Below, in pieces: positions 20,878 to 31,907 of a stretch of DNA of 64,000 bases (position 1 is its first letter; each line of letters opens with the position of its first letter). The notes beneath the pieces are model-generated. The model worked only from the letters and a program-made list of their open reading frames with translations, did not search any database and was not told where the DNA came from. The translations under genes were made by a program, and so were the position numbers. Source of the DNA: Calonectria ilicicola (taxonomy: Eukaryota > Ascomycota > Sordariomycetes > Hypocreales > Nectriaceae); contig CP085826.1 in assembly GCA_020809705.1 (NCBI GenBank), positions 186,001-250,000 on the forward strand, given 5' to 3'.

Positions 20878-22431
20878 ATGCCCTCTTCTATTCCGTATGA
20901 TCCTAGCCTTGTGCTGGCTAATGTAGTCAGCCAAAAGGCAATTGACTTGGTCACGCAGATTGCTGCTGCTCAAGCACCTGCAGATGCAGCCCAGCAAGAT
21001 CTCAATTCTCTCTTGGCGTCGAGGCGAAGTCTTGACATGACCATGACTGAACTCATGAACCTTGGCATTGACACGTCGGAGGTTCAGAAGGAAATTCAAA
21101 CGCTGAACACCGATATTGGAACTTCAGCCACGGAATATGCTCAGGCAAAGATCAAGGCCGAGCAGACCATCAAGCCACTCCGTGGGCAGATCGCCGCAGT
21201 CAACGTGCAGGTTGAGAGCCCTGTGGACTTTGTGAAGACTCAAATCAAGTCGATGCCACTTGCAGCAGATTCTCTGGACATGGATGTGCAATACTTCTCC
21301 ATGGACACGAATAAGCAAGATGCGACGGCTTTCGCAAACACCATTTCCAACTTTGTCTCTGCTTCCACTAGCTGGCTGGGTATCACGGCCTCGACCCAGA
21401 TGAGCCAGGCTGCACAGAAGCAGGTAAATGCCCAAGTGAGCCAGCACAGCATTTCTGGCACGCTTGTACTTTCTGTTTCTTGCACCCACAAGAATGCTGC
21501 CATTCTCGCGCCGTTTATCCTCAATGTCGACAAGGGCATCAAGATCTGGAATAGTCTTTTCCCCGACGATTTGTTGAACCCAACCAACCACAAGGATATG
21601 ACAACATTGGCCAACCAGAATAACCCAGATGACAAGAATAAGTTTAGCATCATTTCTGGCACTACATTTGGATCCAGCTTTGTTGGAATGGTTCATGTCC
21701 TTAACACGACCGACACCGCCGCTGTCGAGAGCATGGATTCGATCGCCCAATCCTTGCAGGCGCAAATGGACTGGGGTGGATGGTTTTCAAACGCTTCTGG
21801 TGGCTTTGGGGTAGACTCGTCCTTTTCAAGCGACGTGAAGGACTTGCTTAGTGCCCAAAATGTCACGTCCCATGTTACCCTGCTCTGTATGGGCACTATT
21901 CCTACGATGGTGGCTAGTGAGGTGAGGCTTGGCGTTGAGAAGTTTGCGCAATTTGATCCCAAGGCAACCATGGACTCGATTGCGATACTACAGAATGCAA
22001 CTGTTTCTGACCAAGACAGCGTGAAGAACTCAGCTGATGCAGCCCGAACAGGCCAGCAAATGGTCAGCATGAAGTCAAGCGAAGTCAAGGCTGCCCTGGA
22101 GGCTCTGGCGGAAATTGACGATGGCTCCAACAAGGTCCTTGACATTAACTCGATGATGACAGCCCTTGACGACTATCTTAAGAAGGCCTCCGACGGAAGC
22201 TCCGGTGTTCCACTCAACTACTATCTGAAGGACATCACCAAAGGCATGCTGGCAGAAATGTGGGTTGCCAAATACTACCCAGGCGAGTATATGGCAATTA
22301 AGTGGGATGACAACGACTCTGGTAATACGGGAGGTACCACAGGAGGTACTACGGGAGGTACTACGGGGGGTACCACTGGTGGGAATACCAACGGAACCAA
22401 TGCCGGAACTACTAGTGGCGGTGGGAACTAA
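20878..22431 (+). CDS. Orphan 517-residue protein with coiled-coil N-terminus and Gly/Thr repeat tail
   Basis: A single uninterrupted frame of 517 residues starting MPSSIPYDPSLVLANVV. Residues 15-125 are Ala/Gln/Leu-rich and likely helical or coiled-coil. The centre has alternating strands (HSISGTLVLSVSCTHKNAA, FSIISGTTFGSSFVGMVHVL, VTSHVTLLCMGTIPTM) and Ser/Ala-rich helices. A further helical part (SSEVKAALEALAEIDDG, LDDYLKKASDG) is followed by MWVAKYYPGEYMAIKWDD and a low-complexity GGTTGGTTGG tail. No signal peptide and no membrane helix are evident. I do not recognise the family. The high fraction of well-used codons and the lack of introns indicate a real, probably well-expressed gene. 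The isolated position in gene-poor DNA gives no functional hint. Confidence 0.8.
   Translation: MPSSIPYDPSLVLANVVSQKAIDLVTQIAAAQAPADAAQQDLNSLLASRRSLDMTMTELMNLGIDTSEVQKEIQTLNTDIGTSATEYAQAKIKAEQTIKPLRGQIAAVNVQVESPVDFVKTQIKSMPLAADSLDMDVQYFSMDTNKQDATAFANTISNFVSASTSWLGITASTQMSQAAQKQVNAQVSQHSISGTLVLSVSCTHKNAAILAPFILNVDKGIKIWNSLFPDDLLNPTNHKDMTTLANQNNPDDKNKFSIISGTTFGSSFVGMVHVLNTTDTAAVESMDSIAQSLQAQMDWGGWFSNASGGFGVDSSFSSDVKDLLSAQNVTSHVTLLCMGTIPTMVASEVRLGVEKFAQFDPKATMDSIAILQNATVSDQDSVKNSADAARTGQQMVSMKSSEVKAALEALAEIDDGSNKVLDINSMMTALDDYLKKASDGSSGVPLNYYLKDITKGMLAEMWVAKYYPGEYMAIKWDDNDSGNTGGTTGGTTGGTTGGTTGGNTNGTNAGTTSGGGN
22328..22392 (+). repeat. 12-bp minisatellite in coding tail
   Basis: About five imperfect copies of GGAGGTACTACG, encoding repeated GGTT, at the C-terminal end of the 517-residue protein. 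Confidence 0.85.
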
Positions 22432-22987
22432 ATGCAAGAATGAAGGATGCATTCATTCCCAGACGGAGGGCAGAAAGTCATGGTTTTTGCTAAACCTCAC
22501 CTCACTATCATTTAGTTTCTTCTTTTCTCTTTTTTACACCTTCATTTATTCTATTATCAACATTATTGCTACCTATGCTACTGGTCTCCTATCATCCGCT
22601 CGACCTGCTGCCCCTTGTGGCTGTGAATTGACTTGGTTGATAGAAAAGGCATACTGATGTGGTCGGCTCCCAGGTGAATGATTTACAGCGGGAAACCCTG
22701 CGGACATTGGCGCATATTTCCCAACACCCATAAGGGTAGGTGACCCTTTCAATAACCAGAAATTAATACTGTTGAGTGTTTTCTAAACTATGGCCAAAGT
22801 TTTGATTCGGTATTCAGATGTAGAATATGTGGGCGTAGCAATAGACTAGGAAAACCGCACACGGGACAAACCAGTAACATGAAATTAGTTAGATTCAGAA
22901 ATGAGTAAAATCCACATTATATATAGCCGACTAGTCGTCCTTTTCTTTCTTTCTGTTCTTTTTTTCTGTTTATGTTTGGGCCATTTT
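22432..22987. other. Intergenic between convergent genes, 556 bp
   Basis: 3' flanks of two convergent genes; pyrimidine-rich tracts near 22510-22560 and 22935-22970. No gene. Confidence 0.5.
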
Positions 22988-25195
22988 TTACTCCAAGCCC
23001 TTCTTCCTTCTTGCTAGATAATCCTGGAATTCTTTGTTCTTTATCATACGGACAATCTCGGTCTCCTTCCTACTTGGCTTCCCATTAGTGCTTGTCGCCA
23101 GCGACAAAGCAGTGTTTCCAGCAAAGTCTGGAGTGGTAACGTCACAGCCCTTTTCTAAAAGCACCTTGACGACCGAAATATGCAAGAGTTTCGCAGCGAG
23201 AGCCAGTGGTGTTCGGCCGAGTAAGTCTTGGCAATTTAGTTCAGCGCCAGAGTCGGCAAGAATTCTCACCACTTTTACATTTCCATTTTTTGCAGCTATT
23301 GCCAAGGGTGTTCGTCCCGTTTCATCTCGATGGTTGACATCAGGAGAGTGGTTGATTAGACATCGAACTACGTCAACAGAGCCTTTTGCTGCCGCGCAGC
23401 CTAAAGCCGTTCTCCCATTCGTGCTAGTAGAATCGATATTAGCACCTTGATCAATCAGATATTGAATAATGGCAAAGCACCCATGGTCTGCTGCAATCAT
23501 CAACGGCGTTTGGCTACCGTAGAGACTTTTTGATTCTAAGAGAGAATCAGCCCCGCTTTCGGCCTTTTCCTGGATGAGCAGCTTGACCAGGGTGAGATTG
23601 CCTTTCTCTATCGCGATCGCCAGGGTAGATCGACTCTCCGGAGTATTCCAAGCTTCGGTGTCTGCACCATTGTCAAGAAGAAGCTTAAATAAACGCTCAT
23701 TGCCTTGTTCTGCAGCTCGCCAGAGTGGAGAACTGACCACTTTCCCGCTAGCTATGTTGACTCCAGAATTTTTGTGGGAGAGAATGGACTCAGAGACTTC
23801 GTAATGGCCTAGTTCTACAGCTGCACAGAGAGGTGTAAGCCATTCCGAATCCCTATGGCTTAAATTAATATCGTCGTGATTCAATAGAAGTCGGACAATT
23901 TCTGTGTGGCCATTCTTTGTTGCGATATTCAGTGGTGTTTCTCCAGATCTCATAGGATTGGGATCCACATTGCTCTCAAGAATGGCTTCCATGATGCGTG
24001 GATGCGAGCCTGATTCTGCCAGGTCTAAGAGAGTTTCTTCCTTGATGCTCTTTAGAATTTTCTCGTCTACCCCTGTGGCTTCACCGTTTATCATGTCCAA
24101 TGCAACAGAATAGGCTTCTTTATCCAGAGCCCATTGGAAAAGCCGCTGGGGGAGTTGCTCGATATTTTGTATAAAAACATGGAGATTCCAATCAGGGAAC
24201 TCGTATGTCGAGTGGTCCAATATCCTCCTAAAGATGAGAAAGGAAATAGTATCTCTGACTGCTCGTTGAACCGTGATGCTGTAGTCTGGGAGAAGAACCT
24301 CTCCATCATGGGCATCTGATGACAGACCAAGCAAAGCGTAGAGTTTATCTCGAGGGTCGCTTGCTTTGCTATTGTGAAAGGCTTTGATGAGTGTATGGAG
24401 ACTGCGATTTGCGCTCCACCATGAGTGCAATCTCAAGGGCCCGGGCATTATGTCCAAGACAGCTTGGGCATGCTTGTCGCATGGCACTTCCATGAGAGAT
24501 GGCATCATGACAAAGGTTCGGGAGGGAATGGATCGCCATCCAACCAAAATACTGGCCCTTTTTGCACTAGCAGCTTCTTGAAGAACCCACACCCTGGTAA
24601 ACCAGGGTCGTTGCAGCAGTTCTGCCAGGGCACGATGTCGTCGTTGGTAAAAATCCGTCTTGTTGCCCCCATATTCGTCCAGCAAATCTAGCCACTCGGG
24701 TTTCCAGCCCTCTAATGACTTGTTGGAAGCGAGGCCCTTCCGTAGCGCTCGCTTGTCGAGCTTCTCCATCATGTCCACGAGCAGGTCAATATCGTCACTA
24801 CTTCGGCCCAGCCAAATGAGGACCCTTTCGGCATTTTTGTAAATAAGTCGCATATGCCTGACCTGGTGTCCCTTTTCTTCATCGTTGGTCTGGTCAATGC
24901 AAATTGCATCGATCCACAGAATTCTGTCTTGATCGGAATGCCTCAAGCAGTGCAGGGCTGCATACAGGTTACCGGCGACTGGAAGCGTGTCATTCTCGCC
25001 AATTTTTATCATGGCGGGGTTGGAGACATCTCCCCAGGTGTATGACAGCGCCTCGAAAGGCACGCCCTCAATCTGATGGAGGAAGGCATCGAAGAGTTCG
25101 CATCGGATCTGGTCGGTCGAATATCCTCTTCGAAGACGCACGAGTCGAATAGCGTCTGTCGCGAGGTCGATAGGACAGTGCTTATACAAGGGCAT
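22988..25195 (-). CDS. HET-domain protein with C-terminal ankyrin repeats
   Basis: 735 residues without introns. The heterokaryon-incompatibility (HET) domain starts at FEALSYTWGD (residues 48-57) and continues with RILWIDAICIDQTNDEEKGHQVR and VLIWLGRSS. A linker includes FHNSKASDPRDKLYALLGLS, the usual end of HET modules. From about residue 395 there are nine or ten ankyrin repeats (GETPLNIATKNGHTEIVRLLL, NGRTALGCAAAKGSVDVVRCL, TGRTPLAIAAKNGN and so on). HET proteins trigger growth arrest or cell death after non-self recognition between fungal strains; the ankyrin part probably binds a partner or serves as the sensor. No adjacent NLR or partner gene is seen. Confidence 0.95.
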   Translation of the reverse strand: MPLYKHCPIDLATDAIRLVRLRRGYSTDQIRCELFDAFLHQIEGVPFEALSYTWGDVSNPAMIKIGENDTLPVAGNLYAALHCLRHSDQDRILWIDAICIDQTNDEEKGHQVRHMRLIYKNAERVLIWLGRSSDDIDLLVDMMEKLDKRALRKGLASNKSLEGWKPEWLDLLDEYGGNKTDFYQRRHRALAELLQRPWFTRVWVLQEAASAKRASILVGWRSIPSRTFVMMPSLMEVPCDKHAQAVLDIMPGPLRLHSWWSANRSLHTLIKAFHNSKASDPRDKLYALLGLSSDAHDGEVLLPDYSITVQRAVRDTISFLIFRRILDHSTYEFPDWNLHVFIQNIEQLPQRLFQWALDKEAYSVALDMINGEATGVDEKILKSIKEETLLDLAESGSHPRIMEAILESNVDPNPMRSGETPLNIATKNGHTEIVRLLLNHDDINLSHRDSEWLTPLCAAVELGHYEVSESILSHKNSGVNIASGKVVSSPLWRAAEQGNERLFKLLLDNGADTEAWNTPESRSTLAIAIEKGNLTLVKLLIQEKAESGADSLLESKSLYGSQTPLMIAADHGCFAIIQYLIDQGANIDSTSTNGRTALGCAAAKGSVDVVRCLINHSPDVNHRDETGRTPLAIAAKNGNVKVVRILADSGAELNCQDLLGRTPLALAAKLLHISVVKVLLEKGCDVTTPDFAGNTALSLATSTNGKPSRKETEIVRMIKNKEFQDYLARRKKGLE

Positions 25196-25955
25196 GACTG
25201 CATACGCGAGAAAAGGGACCAGAACGCGAGGTGGCGCAAAAGTGCAAGTCTTTTTGATTGGGGATTTTGGAGAATAAGGTGAGGCAATTTGGTGGGGCCA
25301 TCAGCTGCCATGAGGCTCATCACAAGGCGCTATGGGCTGGCTAGTTCAAAGGTGGCTGAGGCTGACGGGCTGACCAAAAAAAAAGCCGATTCCCGAAAAA
25401 TACTAGCCACTACCTTGGTTATTCTGATTATGGCATCTAGGTTGTCTAAGAGGTTCATATTAGTACATGAGACAATTAATCCATGGAGCAAGTGACCCTC
25501 AGCAATCCTTGCCGTTTATGCAACAGGTCAAAGATGACGAGATGGCCTTTGACAGCAGGCTAGATGGATTGAACTGTTTTAAACATTTTTACAATTTTAC
25601 GGGATATCATAAAGCTTATTGATCCATTTCAAAATACCCCAGAACCAGAAACCCGCAAGTGCTACAACAAGGATTAATTTTCTTTCCGCCCGCCTTCTCA
25701 CTCCTCTTAGGTTAGACATGCAAGCTATTTAGCATTTTGAGAATAAATACACCAAAGAAAAAAAATTGAATGAATAAATAAAAAGAGAGACAGAAGGGGG
25801 TGGTAAAATAATAAACAATTCATCCGAGGTGGTGGCATTATTCGTATTCTGTTCGTTACTAGTACTGGACCGAAAAGCCGTGCTGCAAACTCCAAAGCAG
25901 TCTTGTCCCCCACTCGCAAATACAACCGCCAAAGCTTTGTTTGAACATTTTTCGG
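25196..25955. other. Intergenic, 760 bp
   Basis: Promoter of the HET-ankyrin gene and 3' flank of the next gene. No further gene seen. Confidence 0.5.
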
Positions 25956-26420
25956 CTATGGCGTCGCTTTTGCCAGATAATTCAGCTCGCAGTCCAACAA
26001 CGCTTTGCAAAGCATCCCGGCCGACTCTTTAGCCTCAGCTTCTGACTCTTTTACGTTTTGGTCCCACGTGATTTCAACAATCCTGGGCTCATCTTTGGCC
26101 CCATTTCCATGGCCCTTGGTTGAGATCTTGAACTTATACACCTCCTGTCCGGTCCAACTCCGAGTCATGCGGACGTCGATGTTGCCTTGCTGATCCGGCT
26201 CGCTAGCAGCCACGACCCATCTATCCTCCATCACTTCTGGCTGAAACCCCTTGATAAGTTTGGCCAAGTCACCGTCAGATATTCGTAGATCCCACGTTGC
26301 AGTCACTGGGCGCTCGGGAGGGTGAAGTGGTTCGGGCGTTCCATCATCATACCCAACTTCATCGTTAGGCCGATCCTTTCTAAACTTGCGCAGGATTGAG
26401 TGCAAGAAGCCTGCGCACAT
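25956..26420 (-). CDS. Small conserved fungal protein of unknown function
   Basis: 154 residues, single exon, start MCAGFLHSILRKFRKDRP. The body WDLRISDGDLAKLIKGFQPEVMEDRW, then IDVRMTRSWTGQEVYKFKI and a C-terminal LLDCELNYL helix, has the look of a compact alpha/beta domain found as a stand-alone small protein in ascomycetes; the WDhRISDxDxxKLxxGF pattern is familiar to me from unnamed fungal proteins. No catalytic motif, signal peptide or membrane helix. Function unknown. Confidence 0.75.
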   Translation of the reverse strand: MCAGFLHSILRKFRKDRPNDEVGYDDGTPEPLHPPERPVTATWDLRISDGDLAKLIKGFQPEVMEDRWVVAASEPDQQGNIDVRMTRSWTGQEVYKFKISTKGHGNGAKDEPRIVEITWDQNVKESEAEAKESAGMLCKALLDCELNYLAKATP

Positions 26421-27617
26421 TGTCTTTGTTTGGATATGTTCGTTGAATGACGCAAGAGTGCATCACATGTGCGATTAGATGGATGGCCTCAAGAATATTT
26501 GTATCTCCCAAATGTCGACGCCCAAAGTCAGCCGCAGCCGCAGCCACAGCCACCACACGGTCGGATTTGGGTGGATATCGCAGTCACCTGATATCAGCCA
26601 ATGTGGAGAAGTCTTGGTTCTTTCGGCAATGCCTCACGCCATTTTTCTTGGCTTTTGGTGGAGTGTCGCGCTCTCTGGGGCTGTGTGCATAACTTGGCTG
26701 AGCAGCCATCTCGGACACGACACAGAGTGTCTTTGACAAAGAAAGAAAAAATAAAGGGGGAAAAAGGGAGAATAGGGTAAAATAGATCTCTAATTCCAAA
26801 ATTTTTCAGAATATTATCCTAGAGACGGCTGGCTAGAAGTGCTTGGCTTGACGCCATCATTCATACACCGAAAGTAGTGGCGTCACCACCATAAACAGGT
26901 GGTACATTCGTCGCCCTCAACACAAGGAAAAAACGGCTTGTTGGCCTATAACACTAGTGCAAATAATGCACCGCACGCCGTTCCTCATCATATTTGATGA
27001 GTCTAACTTTCATCGCGTATCGCGATACTTCTTTACCAACTATTTTGTTTTGTAACTCAAAATGGGTGTCCTCATCACGGTAATCGATGTCGACGATCCA
27101 TACTCACTGTTGCTGTTGCTAACGAGCTCCAACGCACTGAAAATCATATCAAAAGATCAAGATTTATATTTTGGTAAACTGATTACATGTGTCTATAGAA
27201 ATCGCGATAAGCCTGGATACCGACAGCATGGTTGTTGATAAAAAACGACAGGGACTAACTGATACTATCCCTACCAAGCTAGCCGAGCAGCTGACCAACA
27301 GAATGACTATGCGCGGTTAGAGGGTCCAGAACACGAGCATATATATCCACCTTAGATACATCGGAAAATCTCTACATCGTATATACATCTCATTCTCCAC
27401 TTTGTTTCATCGTCCTATCTTATATCACACATGCCTGTCTCATAGACGTGCTACTATCACATAACGAATGACTTTCACGAGGATATACGATCAATGATTC
27501 TGTACCAAATACTCAATGCTCAACTAGCATCGCTTGTTAATATTATTTGTAAAACCGCTTCTGGCTAATATGTACGTAGAAACTTTTAGGATGGGACTCG
27601 AATGACGCAATCCTCAT
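26421..27617. other. Intergenic, 1.2 kb
   Basis: No gene-like frame. Short A-rich and GGGGGAAAAAGGG tracts occur near 26740-26780. Nothing else identified. Confidence 0.5.
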
Positions 27618-28709
27618 CTAGTGTGTGGTGTGGAGATCAGTGGGAGTGACAATGACCCAGTTCTTGTTGGCTGTCACTTCGACACCCTGTTCCTTCTGTT
27701 CCTTGGCATTCGTCTCGATCATGGACTTGATCTGGGTCAGATAAGAATCCTTGCGGTTGATCCACAGGTGGATTCCCCCACGAGAAGTGTCAACACCGTG
27801 GAACTGCATAGGGCCATCGCTATCGGGCGTGTCGCCTCCAACAAGCACAGGCCTGTTCCAGTCGCTAATATAGGAGAGAATCGCGGCCCACTTGCCGGTC
27901 ATCCAAGTAGCCGGGGTCCAGAGATAAGGCGTAATGACCATATCCAAGTTGGCCTGTTCGTTGTAGTCGCCGTCGGTAATCTGCTTTCGAGAAGTTGTGA
28001 GGGTGCCAGTCTTGTTCTTCATCAAGGTGGTGACTCCGATGACGTTCTCGGGCTTCACGTTGTAGCCGTACTTGGGGTCAGAAGCCACCATGCGAACGAG
28101 CTCCTCGTGAGCGGCGCTGACAACGTAAACGTCGATGCCATTGGCCATGAGTCTGTTGTAAAGTTCAACCTGGCCCTCGAAAACCTTAGGTGGGCTGACC
28201 GTGGTCTCAGTAACAACATCACCATCGTAGTAGGTGGTGGAAATGGTTTCGTTAAGAGCCATAAGGTCATCGACGTAACCCTTGAGCTGGCTCAGAGAGA
28301 ATCCGCTCCAGATCTGAGCAGCCCAGGGATAGCAAATGAGATCGTCAATGTCGCACAGTCGGAGGTAATAGCTGTAGAGGGTCTCAGTGTAGTTGCTGGT
28401 GTCCTTGAATGGGATCAGCTTGAGGGTTTGATCCATCGTGTCTCGGGTCAACACGCCCCTGCTCTCAAGATAGGGCAACAAGGACTCCTCCAGATCATAC
28501 TGGTAGCTGGTGTTGTCCATGTCGAAAACAGCATAACGAGAGCTGTTTGCGTTGCGAGCGATCATGTTGTTGATGGACTTGGCGGCTTTCTCGGGCCAGT
28601 GCTTGAGCTCGGGACCGGCTAGTTTGCCTTTGGTGGCGGCGCCATTTGCAACGTTGAGCCCGGAAACGAGGCAGAGAGCCGCGGCAACAGTTTGGAAGCT
28701 AGCCTTCAT
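27618..28709 (-). CDS. Secreted HAD-superfamily phosphatase (phosphorylcholine phosphatase-like)
   Basis: 363 residues, no intron. The N-terminus [24 protein letters not shown] is a clear signal peptide. HAD motif I is [10 protein letters not shown] (nucleophile Asp63, acid Asp65), motif [14 protein letters not shown], and the C-terminal acidic motif appears in [14 protein letters not shown]. The large cap region, with aromatic [19 protein letters not shown], is like bacterial phosphorylcholine phosphatases and their fungal secreted relatives. Several N-glycosylation sequons (NSS, NTS, NYT, NET, NKT) fit secretion. It should hydrolyse phosphate monoesters outside the cell or in the vacuole; choline phosphate is a guess by similarity. 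Codon use is strongly biased, suggesting good expression. Confidence 0.9.
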   Translation of the reverse strand: MKASFQTVAAALCLVSGLNVANGAATKGKLAGPELKHWPEKAAKSINNMIARNANSSRYAVFDMDNTSYQYDLEESLLPYLESRGVLTRDTMDQTLKLIPFKDTSNYTETLYSYYLRLCDIDDLICYPWAAQIWSGFSLSQLKGYVDDLMALNETISTTYYDGDVVTETTVSPPKVFEGQVELYNRLMANGIDVYVVSAAHEELVRMVASDPKYGYNVKPENVIGVTTLMKNKTGTLTTSRKQITDGDYNEQANLDMVITPYLWTPATWMTGKWAAILSYISDWNRPVLVGGDTPDSDGPMQFHGVDTSRGGIHLWINRKDSYLTQIKSMIETNAKEQKEQGVEVTANKNWVIVTPTDLHTTH

Positions 28710-30110
28710 CTTGGCGTAGTGGTTGGCGTGATGAAGCGGACTGTTGAGTGAAGAACTGGATCACAGCCAAACAATGAAGTTGACAACGTGTGAAGAACCG
28801 CGACACCGAGCACCCTGAGAATTGTCTTAACGAGAGGCTCTCGGACAGGAATGAAGAGATCAAAGATATTTTTGCATTTAGCTTCGTCCCGTGTCAGTTT
28901 TATGAACCGTTTCTATAGCGCGGCTAAAACGGGCAGGGATCACCAGTGGCCGTTTGAGTCCGTTATCTTGTGCTTGGGTGTGGGGCCTCATTTTCTGGGA
29001 TTCTCTCTGATGCTGGACTTTATTGAGCGAATTACTACGAAACCTGACTCAGTCGTGAATTGGTTTTGGGCTCAATTGAGACACGTGCGGCTTCACTTGG
29101 ACGCGAGAGACACCGACCGCCAAAGAGGGTCACCGACTCGCCTGTCACAGCTCTGTCCCGCCGCAGCAAAAGCAAATCAAGTAAGAGAAATGTCTGGAAT
29201 TGTGAGTGTCTTGGATACCTCGCAAATTGCTGCCAATAGAGTTTGCAGGGGATTCCCATATCCTGCCAGCTCCAACCCCACGGAATGACCTCACCGCGGT
29301 CTCCAAGCGATGTCCCGACAGGGATCGTGTAATGAATTGCGGGTGAGCGCGGGCTCGGGGTGTCCGCCCACCTCTGTGCCTGCTTCCAGTGCCCTTCCAT
29401 CCCCAAGGCTCGATCCCACGTTCCACATACGCCGCTTCCCCCGTGGGCGATATGGCCCACTGGCAGGACAGGGCAGACCAAGGTGAAACGGTTGGCGATG
29501 TGACCAATACGACAATGCGCCCCACTGAACGCGTGAGATGCGAAATGAACTGGAGAGCACAGACTGTCATTGAAGCCAATCGGTCAGAGAAGTTCCGTTC
29601 CGACAAGCTAGTCCGTATCTTTACGGCCTGTCTCAATCGCATGGCCTAAAGTCTCAGTCCATTTTGGGACTATCCCGCCCCGGAACACCATCAATCCGGG
29701 TTGTTAGATACGCGGATCGCATCTATTCTTCCAATAGAAGACTACGCCCTGAGATTCTCCTAACCGAATAGGGTATATTTCAGCGATTCCAGCCTTATGG
29801 TGTCCAGCAGTGTGGTGCCCTGCCTGCCACAGCACGCAACAGGAAAAAGATAACCGACATGACGCCAAAACCTCTAGCTGGTCCGTTCAATGCTTCCCGG
29901 ATCTTAGAGTTCGCAGGAGCAGATTACTCTGACCTCTATCGAGAAGACCTTAGATATGCAAAATTCGAGCCAAGGTTGGAAGCGCGGTATTGAAAACATT
30001 ATCTTTGTAATCTAGATATAGCCCCGCGTTGTTATCAAGAAGTCTCCACTTCATTCAGCGTCCAATTCGGAAATGCTTCGTCATCAACACGCTTCAATCA
30101 CGTCTCTTCA
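28710..30110. other. Intergenic, 1.4 kb
   Basis: Divergent promoter region between the phosphatase and a Zn2Cys6 gene. Several overlapping short frames, none convincing. Confidence 0.5.
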
Positions 30111-31840
30111 ATGCCGTCAAGCCGTACCAAGGCTAGGCGTGTGACCCAGGCATGCGATTTCTGCCATAGAAGAGGCCTCAAGTGTAGACGCGCAACCGCA
30201 GCTCCGGAGCGGGACGAGGCTTCTTGCTTGACATGTCTGGAATATGGAGAGCAATGTACCCGAACCCGCCAACCTAAGAAGCGTGGCACCAAACGAAATT
30301 CCTCCCTTAACGCGGCTAGTGGTAGAAGGCTGTCAAAGGCCGAGATTCTGGTTGTCTCGTTAAGTTGCTTGCAAGCATCTCAGCAGGGGTCAAGCCCCGG
30401 GTCGCTCCGCAATAGAAAAATCATCACAGCGCTTTTAGACGTGTATCTCGACACGATTCATCCAATGTAAGAAAGGTCCTCGATATTTTTCAAAAAGAAG
30501 CTCATAGCTCTTGCAGATTTCCATTCTACTGTGAACGCGAGCTATGGGTCGGCTGGAGAGATGGCTCTTTTCCTCGTGATGCCTCCGACTACGCAGGTCT
30601 CATGTGTATGTGTGCGCTCAGCGCCCAACATGTTGGGGATCGCGCCCTATTCAGTGATGATGAGCCTGTAATGGAAAATGCGACCTTTACTACGGACTAC
30701 TTGAATGAGGCTGAAGCTCTTGTGGACACCGACCTCCAAATGACTGATCTCATCAACGTTGTTCGCTCATATGGATTTCTTGCACTACTTGGGGCACAGA
30801 AAGGAAATACCACTATGCTGCACAAATACTTGGGCCTGTTCCATGGAGTCTCTGCTAGATTTAATTTCCATGATGAATCAAGGTGGTCCGCTAGCATTAG
30901 CCAGTGTGAAATTGAGGTCCGACGCCGCCTCTGGTGGGCTATTTATCGATTGGAAGTTCACGTAGCATGTGTACTGGGCAGTCCAATCAGATGTTCCGAA
31001 ACACAATGCGATATTGGCTATCCATCAGGCACACACCATCCAGCCTTTATCCCTGGACGAGAAGGACAGTTCGAGGATTGGTTCTCCGGATGGAACTCAA
31101 CCACAGACTTGTATCGACTGCTTGAGCATGCCGTGTTAAGCTTTCGGTTGAGAAATCGCAAGCATCCTTCGGTGCTTCTAGACGGCCACGACACCAAGGC
31201 CAGTATTATCTCGGATAAAATTGCAAAGATACAAAATGATCTCTTGCCTCAATTTGGATCCGCATCATCCAGGTCAACAGACAGCGGGCGAAATCGCTGC
31301 GGATTCCAGGCATGCAACATTCTCTGTACTCTCCACTTTGCGCGCATGATATCTTCCTTGACCGGGCAGCTGAGCATCGATCATGTTTGTCAGACTGCCA
31401 AAGACTTGATGACAAGCATGAACTCGGTGCCCGAAGAATACATAAGAGCTACCGGTTCGCCTCTCCTACAACAACTGGCAGGAGTTGGTCATATACTGCT
31501 TGGTGTTGCGAGGAAGCAACCTGTTCCAGGAGGATATCCAATATTACTGGAAGTGATGTGTCCCATTGTGGACTTTTTAACCAAATTTAGCAAATACAAT
31601 ACTCTCGCGGCTACGGCAAGAAACAAGCTCTCTGCGGAGCTCCAAAACTACGAACAATGCATACAAAATGCAATTCTGCGTGAGCCAAACACCGATAAAG
31701 ACCCACGTATTTCGGAACCATCATTAGAAAGGTCACCTTGCCCGCAAAACTTTACCCTCAACAATCATGATGAGCAAGAATTCTTGACTGCCAATCTTTT
31801 AAGAGCATTTTCATGGCCATTTAACCCAATGAATGGCTGA
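30111..31840 (+). CDS. Zn2Cys6 transcription factor with fungal_trans domain
   Basis: Exon 1 30111-30466 and exon 2 30517-31840, 559 residues; intron GTAAGA…CTTGCAG of 50 bp, closing as DTIHP|IFPFYCERELW. The zinc cluster is CDFCHRRGLKC…CLTCLEYGEQC; the loop between the third and fourth Cys is 13 residues (RRATAAPERDEAS), longer than usual. The fungal_trans domain is recognised by EIEVRRRLWWAIYRLEVHVACVLGSP. It lies tail-to-tail with the 2OG dioxygenase gene, 67 bp apart, and next to an NCS1 permease. The three probably form a regulator-enzyme-transporter unit, and a CGG-N11-CCG site lies in the shared enzyme/permease promoter. Confidence 0.92.
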
Positions 31841-31907
31841 TCTAGAAATAGTCACTTTTTCTTGCTACTTTGTTGAATTCTAGAGACTTTCAATTTCAAC
31901 TTTTGCT

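Noticed and set aside
27621..28622. 333-codon open frame on the plus strand
   Set aside because: It is antisense to the HAD phosphatase gene, which has a signal peptide and catalytic motifs; the antisense frame reflects strong codon bias and has no domain.
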